DNA from: Dryobates pubescens
Lineage: Eukaryota; Chordata; Aves; Piciformes; Picidae
Assembly: GCF_014839835.1 (NCBI RefSeq)
Contig: NC_071644.1
Span: 4,317,266 to 4,381,265, forward strand
Length of the DNA: 64,000 nt
Direction: 5' to 3'
Both the position numbers and the translations under genes were made by a program. The notes beneath the pieces were generated by a model, which was not told the origin of the DNA, did no database searches, and saw only the letters and a list, made by a program, of their open reading frames with translations. Positions 1-11,078 of the stretch are shown one piece after another; the stretch's first letter is position 1, and every line of letters starts with the position of its first letter.

Positions 1-856
1 TTTCTAGAAACAGCAAACTCATTAAGAATCACTCCCTTTCAGTTCTGCTTCCCAGACTATACAGGCCATGCTTTTTACATCTTTTAGCATCCTGCCACTC
101 TCTGATGAGCTCCCTGAAGATCTTCAGGACAAAACTATCCTGGACACTAGTCACTGGATGCTGCACTCCAGCCCCTGTCTCTCCAGTACTGGGTCAAACT
201 GACTAATTCCCAGGCAACACTCTCAGAATGAGACTTGTGTTTTCTGCAGGAGGATTTGCAAACTTCGGGCTCATTTTGGTGAACAAAAAATTACTCATTC
301 CAGAGATGAATCATCTCACACACAGACACCCAGACCTGCAAAATATGATCTCCCTGCCATGGGAGCCAGAGAGAGATACAGAGACCCCAGCCTGTTACTG
401 GGCACATGAAAAGACACTGAGACTCCCAACTGTCCTTCTCCCTCTCTGCATTTCTCTGGCAGACTAATTCTTCGGCCTTGGTTCTCAGGTTTGTTTTTCA
501 GCCTGCTTCACCTTGTAAAACAAGTAATTCTGGTAAGAAAGGCTTGCCTAGATCCACAAATATTGCTGCTCATTCTCTGCAGAGGCAGACAAATTCCACC
601 CTGGCAGAAACAGGTACAATGCTATCAACTTTATGCAGGAGTTGGAATTAGCCTCTTCTGATCTGACCTTCCCAACTGCCATGGATTCAGCTCTGAGCAA
701 TTCTCAGGCAACTGCAGAGAATTCAAGGGGGGGCAAAACCAGAGGAGGTCTGCACACACCTTCCAAAAGCAATCTCTGCAATTAATTTATTCTCAGTAAG
801 AACCTGTCAAACAGCCTTCTGGTTCAGTTCATGGCAAAAACTTTCCAACCCATTAC

Positions 857-3800
857 CTTTCTACAAAAAGGATGATTAAGTCTTCCTTATCCGCATACTG
901 CTTCAAAGCAGACTTCAAGAGACGGACCTTCTGCCCACCTCCTGCTGGCTTCTGGTCATCTCCACCCTGCCATTCCTCATCCAGCCCCAGCACCTAAAGA
1001 ATGACAGGCACAGGGTCACTTTCCCAGCAAGACTCAGAGGAAAGGACCAGAACCCACAAGCTTACTAGTCTTGATAACTCCTAGTGCAAATCATCAGCAC
1101 CAGAACAGCTGGACTAGGTGTATTTGGCAACTCTTGAGCCATTCTCTGGGATGGGCAGAGTTACAGGTAGCACTGGAACAAAGCACTCTCAGCAGCAGGG
1201 ACAGCAGCACATGCTGTACTGTGTGTTTTGGCATTGCAATGGAAAAGCCACACGGAGCTCCCTTCAGCAGGAGTTATGGAGCTCATCTCCAGCCAGCACT
1301 CAGGATGGAATCAGAGACTGCTACAGAGTAGAGCCAACTGAGTACACGTGTCCTCTCAAGCTTTTATTTAACCACTTTGTGGCCAAGACTCCAAACTCCA
1401 AAATTCCCTTTGATCAACCACCACGGAGGCTGCTAGCCAGCACCTGGATTTTGTAGTTGAAGAACTGGGCTGATCTTTTGAAGCGCTGGAACCCCTCAGT
1501 CTGCTTGGTGGCAACAGTAAGGACCAGCAGGTTTTCTGCAGACAGGAGAAAGCACAAGAGACACATTCAGCTTGCATTGTTTTCACAGCCAGCTGTTCCA
1601 TACCTAACAAAGAGGCTTTAGTATCAGATACTGACCCAAGGTATAGATCAACAGTTTTAAAAGTACTTGGCAGATTTGACAAAGGGAAGTGAAAATCTAA
1701 CCACTAAGAAATAAGGAATGCACTGGGGAAGTCACTTTAATTAGATCATGAATCCATCAATAGCATCCAGTAGCCCCAGGTTTTGTGCACAGTCACAGCT
1801 GTTCATGGAAACAGGTTACATCTGTTCTATGGGACATGAGAGATGTCCAGGTTCATTTCAGATCAGGCATGGAGGTAGTCTAGCTGTGGAGCTACCATAT
1901 ACTCCCTAGGAGAAAACAGCTTGCTTACGCCTCACCCTGCTATCCCTGCATTGTACGATATTAAGCACTCTAGGTGTTCTCATTACCCACAAAACTTCAA
2001 TCTCCCTCAGGAGGTAAAACAGCTTCAAATTCTACTGAGTTGCTGCCTGGATTTTCTGGAGACCAACTCATCAAAGATTTTTAGAAGGAAAAGAGGAAAG
2101 TGTGGATGCAGGCAATGCTTTACTGGAGGAACTAACATGGAGGAACTATCACAGAGGACAGAACACAGCAAAGGTGCCCTCAAATCTAGTGTTTGCTTGA
2201 AGAATCCCAAACTAATTGCAGCTACACAGGCAAGACTGTTCCTTTGCAGCAGAGCTTAGAACTTGGTCCTGGGTACAAAATGAGAGATTATGTAAAGATA
2301 CAATTGCATTGCCTGAGTTATGAGCTAGAAAAAGAAAAGACAATGTATTAAGTGGGGGTTTTTGCCCTGCTATTGAAAGCTACAGTTCTCTCCTCTCACA
2401 CAGAGCATGAAGGAAATGAAACTTGAAGATAAAAAAACCAGACCTACTACAATATGCCCATTTGGAAGTCATCCATTTAGTCCTATTGGCTTCCTGGTCC
2501 CCACACAGCTGCTTTTCTGTCACTCAGCACTTACTGAATGTAGGGAAGAGCAAAATTAGGCTGAATGTTATTATTCACCCTCCATGGCTGCTCCAATTTT
2601 CTGCCACATTCCTGAGGTGTTCTCCAGCTTTTTTCCTACATACACAACATGAATTCTACCATAACTCCTTATTTGCATTCTCCTCCCAAACTTTACTCTT
2701 CATTTGCAGTCTCTTAAAAACAACAAAGATAAATCCTGAAGTTCTCTTTCAGAAGTTTCTCTACACTGCCACTGGAATACTATTTTTTCTTCAGTGTAAT
2801 GATTAAATGTTGTACTTCACCTTAATGCTTCTGCTTGTATAGGCTCTGGCAACAGGGCTTAAATGCAAATCCTGGCCATCTGATTTTACCATCAGAAAAT
2901 ACCAGGACAAACTGAAAGAACATTTTCTTGGCTGGATCAGGCCTCTTTTGGAACAATTCTTTTTCAATGGATGTACCAGATGCATCTTCCTAGGGTACCC
3001 AAAGTGATATTCTGTCTAACCTTAGAGATCTGGGAGCTAGAGTTTGAGATGGACCTGACAAAGGCCACAGAAGTACAAGACTCCCAAGTTAGGAAGAGAG
3101 CTGATGTTCCCAAGGAAATTCCCCAAATCCTTTACCTGCATCAGAATAAAAAGAGGGGAAAGAATGTGAACAGTCAATGGAAGGTCAGCTCTAATTGTAA
3201 TTTTGTTAGACATCCACACAGACAGACAAGGGATTGATAAATAAAACAATATGGATCCTGCATCTGTGCAGTTTTTAAAGGCAGATTTTAAGACACATGA
3301 AGTGCATTCCTAACCTAGCTCCTCCAGCACACTCCAGTGCCTTGTGTCCTATCCAGTCAGAGGGTGCACACAAATGAGTAAAATATGTATCTCCTCAGGG
3401 AACACATTAAAGCCATTGAAGTTTCCAGCCATGCAATGGCATGCAGAAAACCACAGCAGCTCTGAGCAGGTGAAGACCATACTGCCAGTGAAGGGGGGGG
3501 GGGGCAAATGTGGGCTTGCCAGAGAGGAATGTGAAGACAAACATCAAATTCTAGGATCTGAAAGGAGAGAAGAAAGCATCTGATAACGATAAAAGAAGGA
3601 AAGAAAGAAAAGAGCATGACTGCTATGCAACTGTTTCAGCCCAAATTCTCAGGCATCTCACATTAAATAAATCCTCATTCATTTCATGTTGCCACCCCAG
3701 GAAAGCAACAAACTGTTCATGATGTGACTGCCAGAAGTTTGCTGGACAAGCTGTGAGAGCCAAAGGCTCACAGGGGTGAACAGGGAGAGGTGGGCTATTT

Positions 3801-6002
3801 TGAAGACAGAAAAGGTTTCACTGTGCAGGGCGGGAACTCACTGGAGCATGGAAAACCAGCACAGAGAAAATTACCCTCCCCAGCAGAATTCCATAGTACA
3901 GGACTGGTCTGTGGGGGTAGGACTCAGAGATGTGAAAGTCAGGTTTTGTTCTGAGAAATCTCTGCAGTGTCGAGAGCTTTGCATCCCAAGAGACATTCCT
4001 GCAGCCCAGTAGTAGAAGCTTGTGTTGACCTGTGCTGCCTCCATTCCTTCTCCTTTAACCCTTTTTTCTCTTTCTCAAAGATTCTGCTGAACCCTTGCAC
4101 AGCTCAGAGGTACTTCCAGAGTCAGAGCAGTAAATCCTTTCAATTCCAGTATCAGAGGCAGGCATTCTGAAACCTCCAGAAGCAGATTCATGCTTTCCTA
4201 ATTTTCCATGTCATGTTACCTTTCATATGTAGACTGTGCTGTGAAGCTGAGCCTCCTGTGCCCAGAGACTCCTTGAGCCACGCTAACAATTAGAAAACGT
4301 ATAAATATGTTGAATTATGATATAGCTGCAAAATATCAATGCCGTGGTCAACAAAGCAAGCACTGGACTAAGAACCAGGGGAGCTGGTCTGTACTGGTGT
4401 GCAACAAGGAGCCAATGTTGCTATACTTCTGGTTTTTACCACCTGTAGACTGATGATAGAGGACTACCACTTCTGTGAGGGTTTTCAGCACTGTAGATGA
4501 AAATGATCCTGTAGGGATAAAGCACTGGAAGAGGGACTCTGAAATCAACACCACAATGAAATGACTGGGTGGATTTCTGTGTTTTACAAAGAGTAAACAT
4601 CAGTGACAAGTTCAGTAACGAAAAACTGTAGAGTTATTTACTTCTGCCCTGACTCTAGAGGAAAAGCTTGCTGCAGATGCATTTTAGGACAAGGAATGAA
4701 CCTATCCCTAGGCTGTGCTTTGGGAAATCTTACTGTGCTGCTTCCTGTTCAGACAGTGTCTAAGAAAATGCCATTCATACTAGGATCAAATAGAAAAAAA
4801 TCAGTGCATAATTTACTAGTGGATAAAACAACCTCTGGATGAAATTCTCATTTACCACATTTGTAAAAAAGATTTAATCAACTACAAGTAACTCTGCTTA
4901 GTTAGAGCTTCTGCAGAGATGTAAATGAACATACAAGAGAGGAGAGAGGTATTGTTATTCTCATACTACTCCAGGGAAGCTGAGGTACAGAAAAAGCATT
5001 TTTTCTTCAAGCCACGACAGAGGTGACAGGTTCAGAAAGCAATTAATTCCAAACCCTTCCTCCTACCCAGCAAGCCTCAATCTCTTTTCCCAGCACCCAC
5101 ACCTCTAGTGTGTTCTAAAACCTTACAAAAACCATGGAATGTTTGGAGTAAGGAAGGCAGGATAGCTCAGTGAAATGTCTTACTTAGATTTATCTGAGTT
5201 ACCCTAAATGCTGCAGTGATTTTGCCTTAGTTATGTCACTATAGCTGAAGAACTCTCAACACTCCCATGAATACACATGAACTGCATGAACTAAGATACA
5301 CAGTATAGGTAATTACACCAGAATCACATACTGTGAAGGGAAATGTGCTAGGGAACAAGAGGGAATCTCCTGTTAATTGCCACTTCTCTAATGAAGACAG
5401 AGATAATTATCCGAGCTTCCTGGCAAAGTGACAGTGCATGAACCTCTTTGTCAGCCTGGCTGACACTGCTGCTGCCCTACCCCTCTACTCTTCAGGACGC
5501 CGTTCATATGGGGACAGACTGGGGTTATTTTAGGAGCACCCCAGATCTCAGGCCAGCCTGAGATCAAACACCCTCTGTAACCTCAGTTCAAAAGCAGGAT
5601 GGGCTGACCTAGGTGGGACATATCCCAAGGGACCGCAAGCATTTTACTGGGATGAAATGGAGTCCAAGGCTTTGCCTCGCACAACTCAGTGCTGTGTCTA
5701 GTAACCGGAGAGCTCAAGAAGCATGTGCAGAGGACACCCACGCCAGACTGTGCCCTGCCTCCGAAGTCGGCAGCAGGCTCCAGCTGCTGCCCAGGGGCTC
5801 GGACTCTGCTGTGGGCACCGACCTCCAATGCCTTTGAGCTGGACCGGGGCGCTGAGGACAGCAGTGGACCAAACACCGCTGTGCCCGTCCGTCAGCCTAG
5901 CTACCAACCCCCCCACTCACCTTCTTGCTCTGAGGCACAGCCGCCCTCCGCTCCGAGCAACGCCAGCACCGCCCAGGGCAGCAGCACCGCCTGAGGCACC
6001 AT
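857..6002 (-). CDS. PLOD1: PLOD1 (procollagen-lysine 5-dioxygenase 1), N-terminal coding exons 1-3; gene continues off the left edge
   Basis: Lysyl hydroxylase 1 hydroxylates lysines in collagen X-Lys-Gly triplets in the ER lumen, using Fe(II), 2-oxoglutarate and ascorbate. Three minus-strand coding exons are visible. Exon 1 (6002-5921) encodes a hydrophobic signal peptide, [20 protein letters not shown], followed by an acidic stretch. Exon 2 (1535-1444) encodes [19 protein letters not shown] and [11 protein letters not shown], nearly identical to the conserved start of mature human PLOD1. Exon 3 (993-857) encodes VLGLDEEW..., [20 protein letters not shown] and DLIILFVE. All boundaries are GT-AG, and phases join (G|AA between exons 1 and 2; exon 2 ends on a whole codon; exon 3 ends with AG of the next codon). 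Exon 4, expected to begin YDVLFASG, is not in bases 1-856, so the dioxygenase domain lies outside the window. The opposite orientation to KIAA2013 matches human 1p36. Confidence 0.93.
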
Positions 6003-6250
6003 GGAGACGACTTCCCCGTTGGACCCCGAGCCGGGAGCCGAAACCGACCGGGAGCGCTGCCTGAGGGCCGGACCCGGCAGACGGCAGCTCTAGAAAGCTC
6101 CGGGGCGGCTGGAGCCTGTGCCACGCACCAGACCCGCCCGGCAGGGACGGGCGGAGGAAGCGGGGAAACGACGGCTCCTCCTCCCGGGCCTGCCCCGGCC
6201 CCCGCAAGAGGCGGGGAGGCAGCTGGGGCCGATATGGGAGAGACAGTAGG
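5690..6250. promoter_or_regulatory. CpG-rich promoter region of PLOD1
   Basis: GC- and CpG-rich stretch surrounding the PLOD1 start codon at 6002, in contrast to the AT-rich flanks. No TATA box is evident, as expected for a housekeeping-type CpG-island promoter. The transcription start is inferred to lie upstream of 6002 on the minus strand, but its exact position cannot be read from the sequence. Apparent long reading frames here are by-products of high GC content. Confidence 0.6.
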
Positions 6251-8330
6251 AAGTTGTGCGGTTGAGGCTTGTGCAAAGCACAGGAACATTCCCGCCTGTT
6301 GCTGGAACGCAAAGCTTGGGGGGTTTGGTCCCGGAGCTGCAGCAACTTTAGCTGGGGTGCGGAGTCCAGCAAGCCTTGCTGTGGGGCACTGAGCAGTGGG
6401 TCTGCAGAGGAGGAGACGTGCAATAAGCAAATAATAAGTGAGCTTGGGTAGGAGGGCTCGCTTTCTGGTCAGGCTCAGTTAGTGCTGGGCTACATCTAGT
6501 CGACATAGTCATCAAGTGTGGAAAAAAGGCAAAATAAATGGATTATGGACACATCTGGAATCCTTCATGAGACTAATAGCTTCTTTCCACCTGTCGCCTC
6601 CTGCACTTCCTTGGCAAAGACAAAATGTGCTGCAGTCTTACAGTTAGTCTCCTGTACTAACTGGTTTTATATTTCTCTCTTTCTCCTTGTGCTGGGTCTT
6701 CTTACTGTAGCCCTGATGGCTGGCCCCACATCTTTCTCTAGTTTATTCTGCCTAACTCTGAGACCAGACAAGATATACCAGTCTTACAAAGTCACACTTT
6801 TTAAAATAATAGTTGGGGTTAGGGTTATTTTTATGCTGCAGTGAATGTGAGACTTTGACACAGGGAGACCCTTTAGAGCCTGTAGAACACCAGACAAGGA
6901 GCCACCACCATGCCTCACGTGAGGCCCTGAGCAACACATTATTTCTGCTGAAGCAAATACCTAGAAAGCCACTGTGCCTCTTTCTTAGGCATTGTGTATA
7001 ATTAACCCAATTCTGGTTCCATTAATCAGGTCTGCTGTTTTCTGTCAGTAAACTACCCATTTAAATTAACAGAAATAACAGATATTATGGGATTCAGATT
7101 TTCAACCCAAACCCAAGAACAGATGATATTAGAGGAGGAAAAAAAGGCATGTTAAGAGGGCCACACTGTAGCAAATTAATATTCTTCATGCTTTGTAACA
7201 GCCTCCTCTCAAAAAACTACCAATTGTGTGTTCACTGAGCACATTCTTGAGTGTTTTGAGAGCACTTTTGTTTCGATTCCTCCTCCCCAGAGCAGGAATT
7301 CCCTCATAATTACCAGGCAAATGGAACAGGCCTCATGCTCAAACGATGTACTACAGGCAGCAATCCAAGGGAACACTACTGCTTCCTAAGATGGTGATTT
7401 CAGGAAACTTCCTTTAGCAAAGCTGCCAGTTTCCCTAAATAAAAGAGAAAAGAGACTTCAGTACTCTGCAGGCCCAGAAAAAGCCCCTGTTAAATCTTGA
7501 ACAGCCTCAACAATTTAAGGCAGGAGCAACAGCAAAGGTAACCTGCCCCTCACCTTCAAACCTCAGGCTGAGAGCTGTGTGTTTTAAAAAGGGCAAATTT
7601 CTTATCCTACTGAAGTTAAATCTCTCCTTTCTAAAAGCAAAGGGGGGGTTGCACATTAGAAATTATGAATGTGCCATTATTTATACTATTTATACTCAGG
7701 CTGTCCCTGTTTGACAGCTCCGTTTGCGTTCTGCAGTTATGCCAACCCAGCAAGCATTTTTTTTTCTGCTTCTATGTTTGCACTGCTTTGTGTGCTCTGG
7801 CTGGAGCCGGCTGCCTGTCATTTTAAACAGGGGCAGCTGCCAATGCAGATGTTGCAATGAGTACGTGCAACACGTGCTCCAAGTAGCTACTTCCTAAAAA
7901 CTGAAAGGATCAGCGCTCAGTTTTTAAAGCAGCCTCAAGGCACTCCAGGCCTTCTGAGAAAACACAAGCCCCTCTGAAATGTGCAAGAAATAGGATCTCA
8001 CTCAGCATTTTTACAGACTGTAGGGTACCTCCCTGCCTCCAAATCAAATAGCTCACATGCAGGAAAAAGTTAAGTGTCTGCTCCCCTTCCCTTAGCTGGT
8101 TCACTGCCTCTACTTGGTCAGGAATTTCACTCTCCATTTTAACCCCCAGTGTTGCTGTATGGCATGCTACTGTCTCCAGATAGCTGTGGTGGAGTACGAA
8201 CCTTTCCGTGGCTTGAGTCCACATCTAAGTCACACCATAAACTCTGCTCGATAGAACTTGCTTTTCCATACACGGCTCTGCTAACAGCAGCAAATTGCCA
8301 CTGGCAACACAGACACACAGACACACACAC
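6251..8330. other. Intergenic spacer between the divergent PLOD1 and KIAA2013 promoters
   Basis: About 2 kb of mostly AT-rich sequence without a recognisable exon, RNA gene or mobile element. It separates two divergently transcribed genes that are also divergent neighbours in mammals. A short CA/ACAC-rich run lies at about 8308-8330. Confidence 0.5.
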
Positions 8331-8339
8331 CCGCCCCAG

Positions 8340-9650
8340 GCCTGCTCCACATTTTGCATCGGTACAGTGCCCCCCGAGCGGGAGAGACGAAATCTCAGCC
8401 GTGCGCTGAAATAAGGCTTGATCTGCCGGCTGACATTCCAGGACACGGTGCCGGGAGCTTCCCGGCCCTCACTCTGCGGCAGTGGGGAAGGGGCAGGGAC
8501 AGCGGCGGGCCTCGGGCCCATCCCACAAATCCGCCATTAGCCCCGCTGCCTTCAAGCAGGCCCCGGGGCTTCCGCCAGGCTTTCCACGAGACCACCATTG
8601 GCCCTGCTTCTCTCTACGCCGGAGGCTGAGAGCCTCGGGCCAATTGCCAAAGTAAGTGTGTAGGAGGCAAGAGCGTAGCCTAGAGCTAAGTGGGCGTCAC
8701 ATCTCCACGGCGGCAGGGCGGGCCAGGCCATGTCTCGCCGCCAAGCCCCTCATAGGGCGGTGCTATGTAGCTGTCGCAAAGCGTCGCAAAGCACCGCAAG
8801 GCGCGGCGCTTCCGGGCAGCGGCGATGGCGACGTGAGGGTCGCTGCGCCGCGGCGGGATCGGGGCTGGGGAGCGGCCGCGGTGGGGGCCGGGGCCGCGGG
8901 ACGGGACTCCCGCGCCGCCCCGCCGCCGCCCATGTGGCTGCAGCAGCGGCTGAAGGGGCTGCCGGGGCTGCTCTCCAGCAGTTGGGCGCGGCGGCTGCTG
9001 CTGCTGCTGGCGCTCCTGCTCGTCGCCTACTGGTACCTGGGGGCGGTGCGGCGGCGGGGCGCGTGGCGGGGGACTGAGCCCCGCGGCCCTGCCGCCCTCT
9101 GCTTGCAAGCGGCCACGGGCGCCTGGAGGGCGCAGGCCGAGCGCGGCGATGCGCTGCCGCTGCCAGAGGAGGCGGCTGGGGCCGGCGGGCCGGGGCCGGG
9201 GCCGGGGCCAGGGCCAGGCCTGGCGCTGGCGGGTAACGGCTTCCTACTGCTGGACGTCGCCGCCGGCCGCCTCTGGGTGTCGGCGGCAGGATCAGGCGGC
9301 GGCCCGGCGCTCGCCACCGAGTATCCGGCGTTGGTGCGGCTGAGGGCACTGGGCGGGCGCGGAGAGGCGCGGGCGGTGCTGGCGGCGCTGCGGGACGGTG
9401 CCGTGCGCCGGGTGCGCTGCGTCCAGACCGGTTCCGGGACGGGCGCCGGGGACTGCGTGACGGTGCGGGAGGAGGTGGTGGCCCACCGGAGCCGGCCGCA
9501 TCTTTACCTGCAGCGCATCCGCATTGCCAACCCCACCGAGCGGGTGGCTGCCTTCGAGGCTTCGGCCCCAGCTTCTGCACCCTCGCTGGGTGGCCGCTTC
9601 GCCACCAGCCTGGAGAAGGTGGAGGAGAGGCAGTTCCTGCTCTCTTCCGG
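8340..9650. promoter_or_regulatory. CpG-rich promoter and first-exon island of KIAA2013
   Basis: Very GC- and CpG-rich DNA covering the sequence upstream of, and most of, KIAA2013 coding exon 1. It includes GGGCCG-type runs around 9180-9230. The transcription start probably lies in 8650-8930. No TATA box is seen. Confidence 0.6.
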
Positions 9651-11078
9651 TCGGCTGCTGCTAGCTGGGAGCCCCAAGGTGGTGCTTATGGTGGTGGCTG
9701 CCAAGAAGTTGGTGAGCCGGGTGCAGGTTGCACCCAAATCCCAATTTGACGAAACCATGCTGTCTGTGGTGTACACCTCAGAGCCCATTGAGGTCTCCAA
9801 GCTGGAGGAGACCTTCAGCAAGCTGAGGGAATCAGCAAAGAAAGAGATGCTGGAGGTGATGCAGATGGGAGTGGAAGATCTTTTCCAAGAGCACCAACAG
9901 ACCTGGTCTGACCTCTTTATTTCAGGTAAGGAAAGTGATGCTCAATTTCCAAAGGGTTGCTTTAGAGGGAAGGTGAAAGCTCAGTGACCTGGTTCCTCTA
10001 GAGTCTCTGCTTTTCCTGACTGATTTGTCTTGGGACCAGGATGCATGTTGTGGGACAACGAAACAGTGTTCCTGGGTCAGAACCCAGAGTATGTTACAAA
10101 AGTGGAGTGTTCCTTACTGCATAAAGGGAATGATAGAGGAAGAGTTCTAATCCTAGTTCTGGATGCCCAGGCTGTCATGGCTTCAGGAGTTTTACTGATT
10201 TGTTTTCTTTGATTACAGGGGTTGAAATGAGAAAAATCACAGATTTGCATACACCATCCAGTGAGACTGTTAACATGACCCTCTACTATGTGCTGTCAAC
10301 CATGCCAGCTCCTCTGCTAGATCCGCTCATTAGCAGTGAGGACAGAGAAAAAATGGAAGCCAGCTTGAACTATGCTGACCACTGCTTCAGCGGCCACGCA
10401 ACCATGCACGCAGAGAACTTGTGGCCAGCAAAGCTGACCAGTGTCACCCAGGTCTTGCAGCTCTCAGACCTGTGGAAGCTAACTCTCCAGAAACGGGGAT
10501 GCAAGGGGCTTGTGGCAGCTGGAGTCCATGGACTTATGCAGGGAATGGTGCTTAGTTTTGGGGGTCTGCAGTTCACAGAAAACCATCTTCAGTTTCAGGC
10601 TGACCCTGATGTACTTCATAACAGCTATTCCTTGCGTGGGATCCATTACAACAAGGACTTGATTAATCTAGCTGTTCTGCTGGATGCTGAAGGAAAGCCT
10701 TTCTTGCATGTGTCTGTGAAATTCCAAGACAAGCCAGTTAGACTCTACGCGTGTGAGGCAGGCTGTATGAATGAGCCTGTGGAGCTGACCTCAGAGGCGC
10801 GAGGTCATACCTTCCCCGTCATGGTGACTCAACCCATCACACCACTGCTTTATATATCGACAGATTTGGTCCACTTGCAGGACCTGAGACACACACTCCA
10901 TCTAAAAGCTATTCTAGCTCATGAGGAACACATGGCCAAGCAATACCCAGGCCTGCCCTTCCTGTTCTGGTTCAGCGTGGCCTCCTTAATCACATTGTTT
11001 CATTTATTTCTGTTCAAACTCATCTACAATGAATATTGTGGGCCAGGAGCCAAGCCACTCTTCAGGAGTAAGGTATAA
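8932..11078 (+). CDS. KIAA2013: KIAA2013 orthologue, conserved two-pass membrane protein
   Basis: The orthologue of human KIAA2013, a conserved membrane protein of poorly defined function. Exon 1 is 8932-9925 and exon 2 is 10219-11078, joined through a GT-AG intron in phase 1 (S, then a G split across the junction). The predicted length is 617 residues; human is 634. The start at 8932 gives MWLQQRLKGLPGLLSSSWAR, almost identical to the human N-terminus, so the upstream in-frame ATG at 8656 is not used. A transmembrane segment covers about residues 22-37. A second lies at about 578-601 (FLFWFSVASLITLFHLFLF), followed by the conserved end NEYCGPGAKPLFRSKV. The long region between contains the strongly conserved CFSGHATMHAENLWP and VLSFGGLQFTENHLQFQADP. 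Exon 1 has a GC-rich low-complexity Gly/Pro run near residues 80-95 where birds and mammals differ. The identification is secure; the biochemical role is not established. Confidence 0.96.

Noticed and set aside
5160-5215. TAGCTCAGTG-like string suggesting a tRNA A/B-box start
   Set aside because: No matching acceptor stem, anticodon arm or T-loop follows.
5897-6430. 177-codon minus-strand frame across the PLOD1 promoter
   Set aside because: It overlaps PLOD1 exon 1 in another frame; the true signal-peptide frame starts at 6002 and joins exon 2 in phase.
8656-8931. In-frame upstream ATG that would extend KIAA2013 by 92 residues
   Set aside because: The upstream part is low-complexity GC-rich sequence, while 8932 reproduces the conserved MWLQQRLKGLPGL start.
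8750-9580. 276-codon minus-strand frame opposite KIAA2013 exon 1
   Set aside because: Pro/Ala/Arg-rich composition is a by-product of the GC-rich sense exon; no start context, splice sites or motif.
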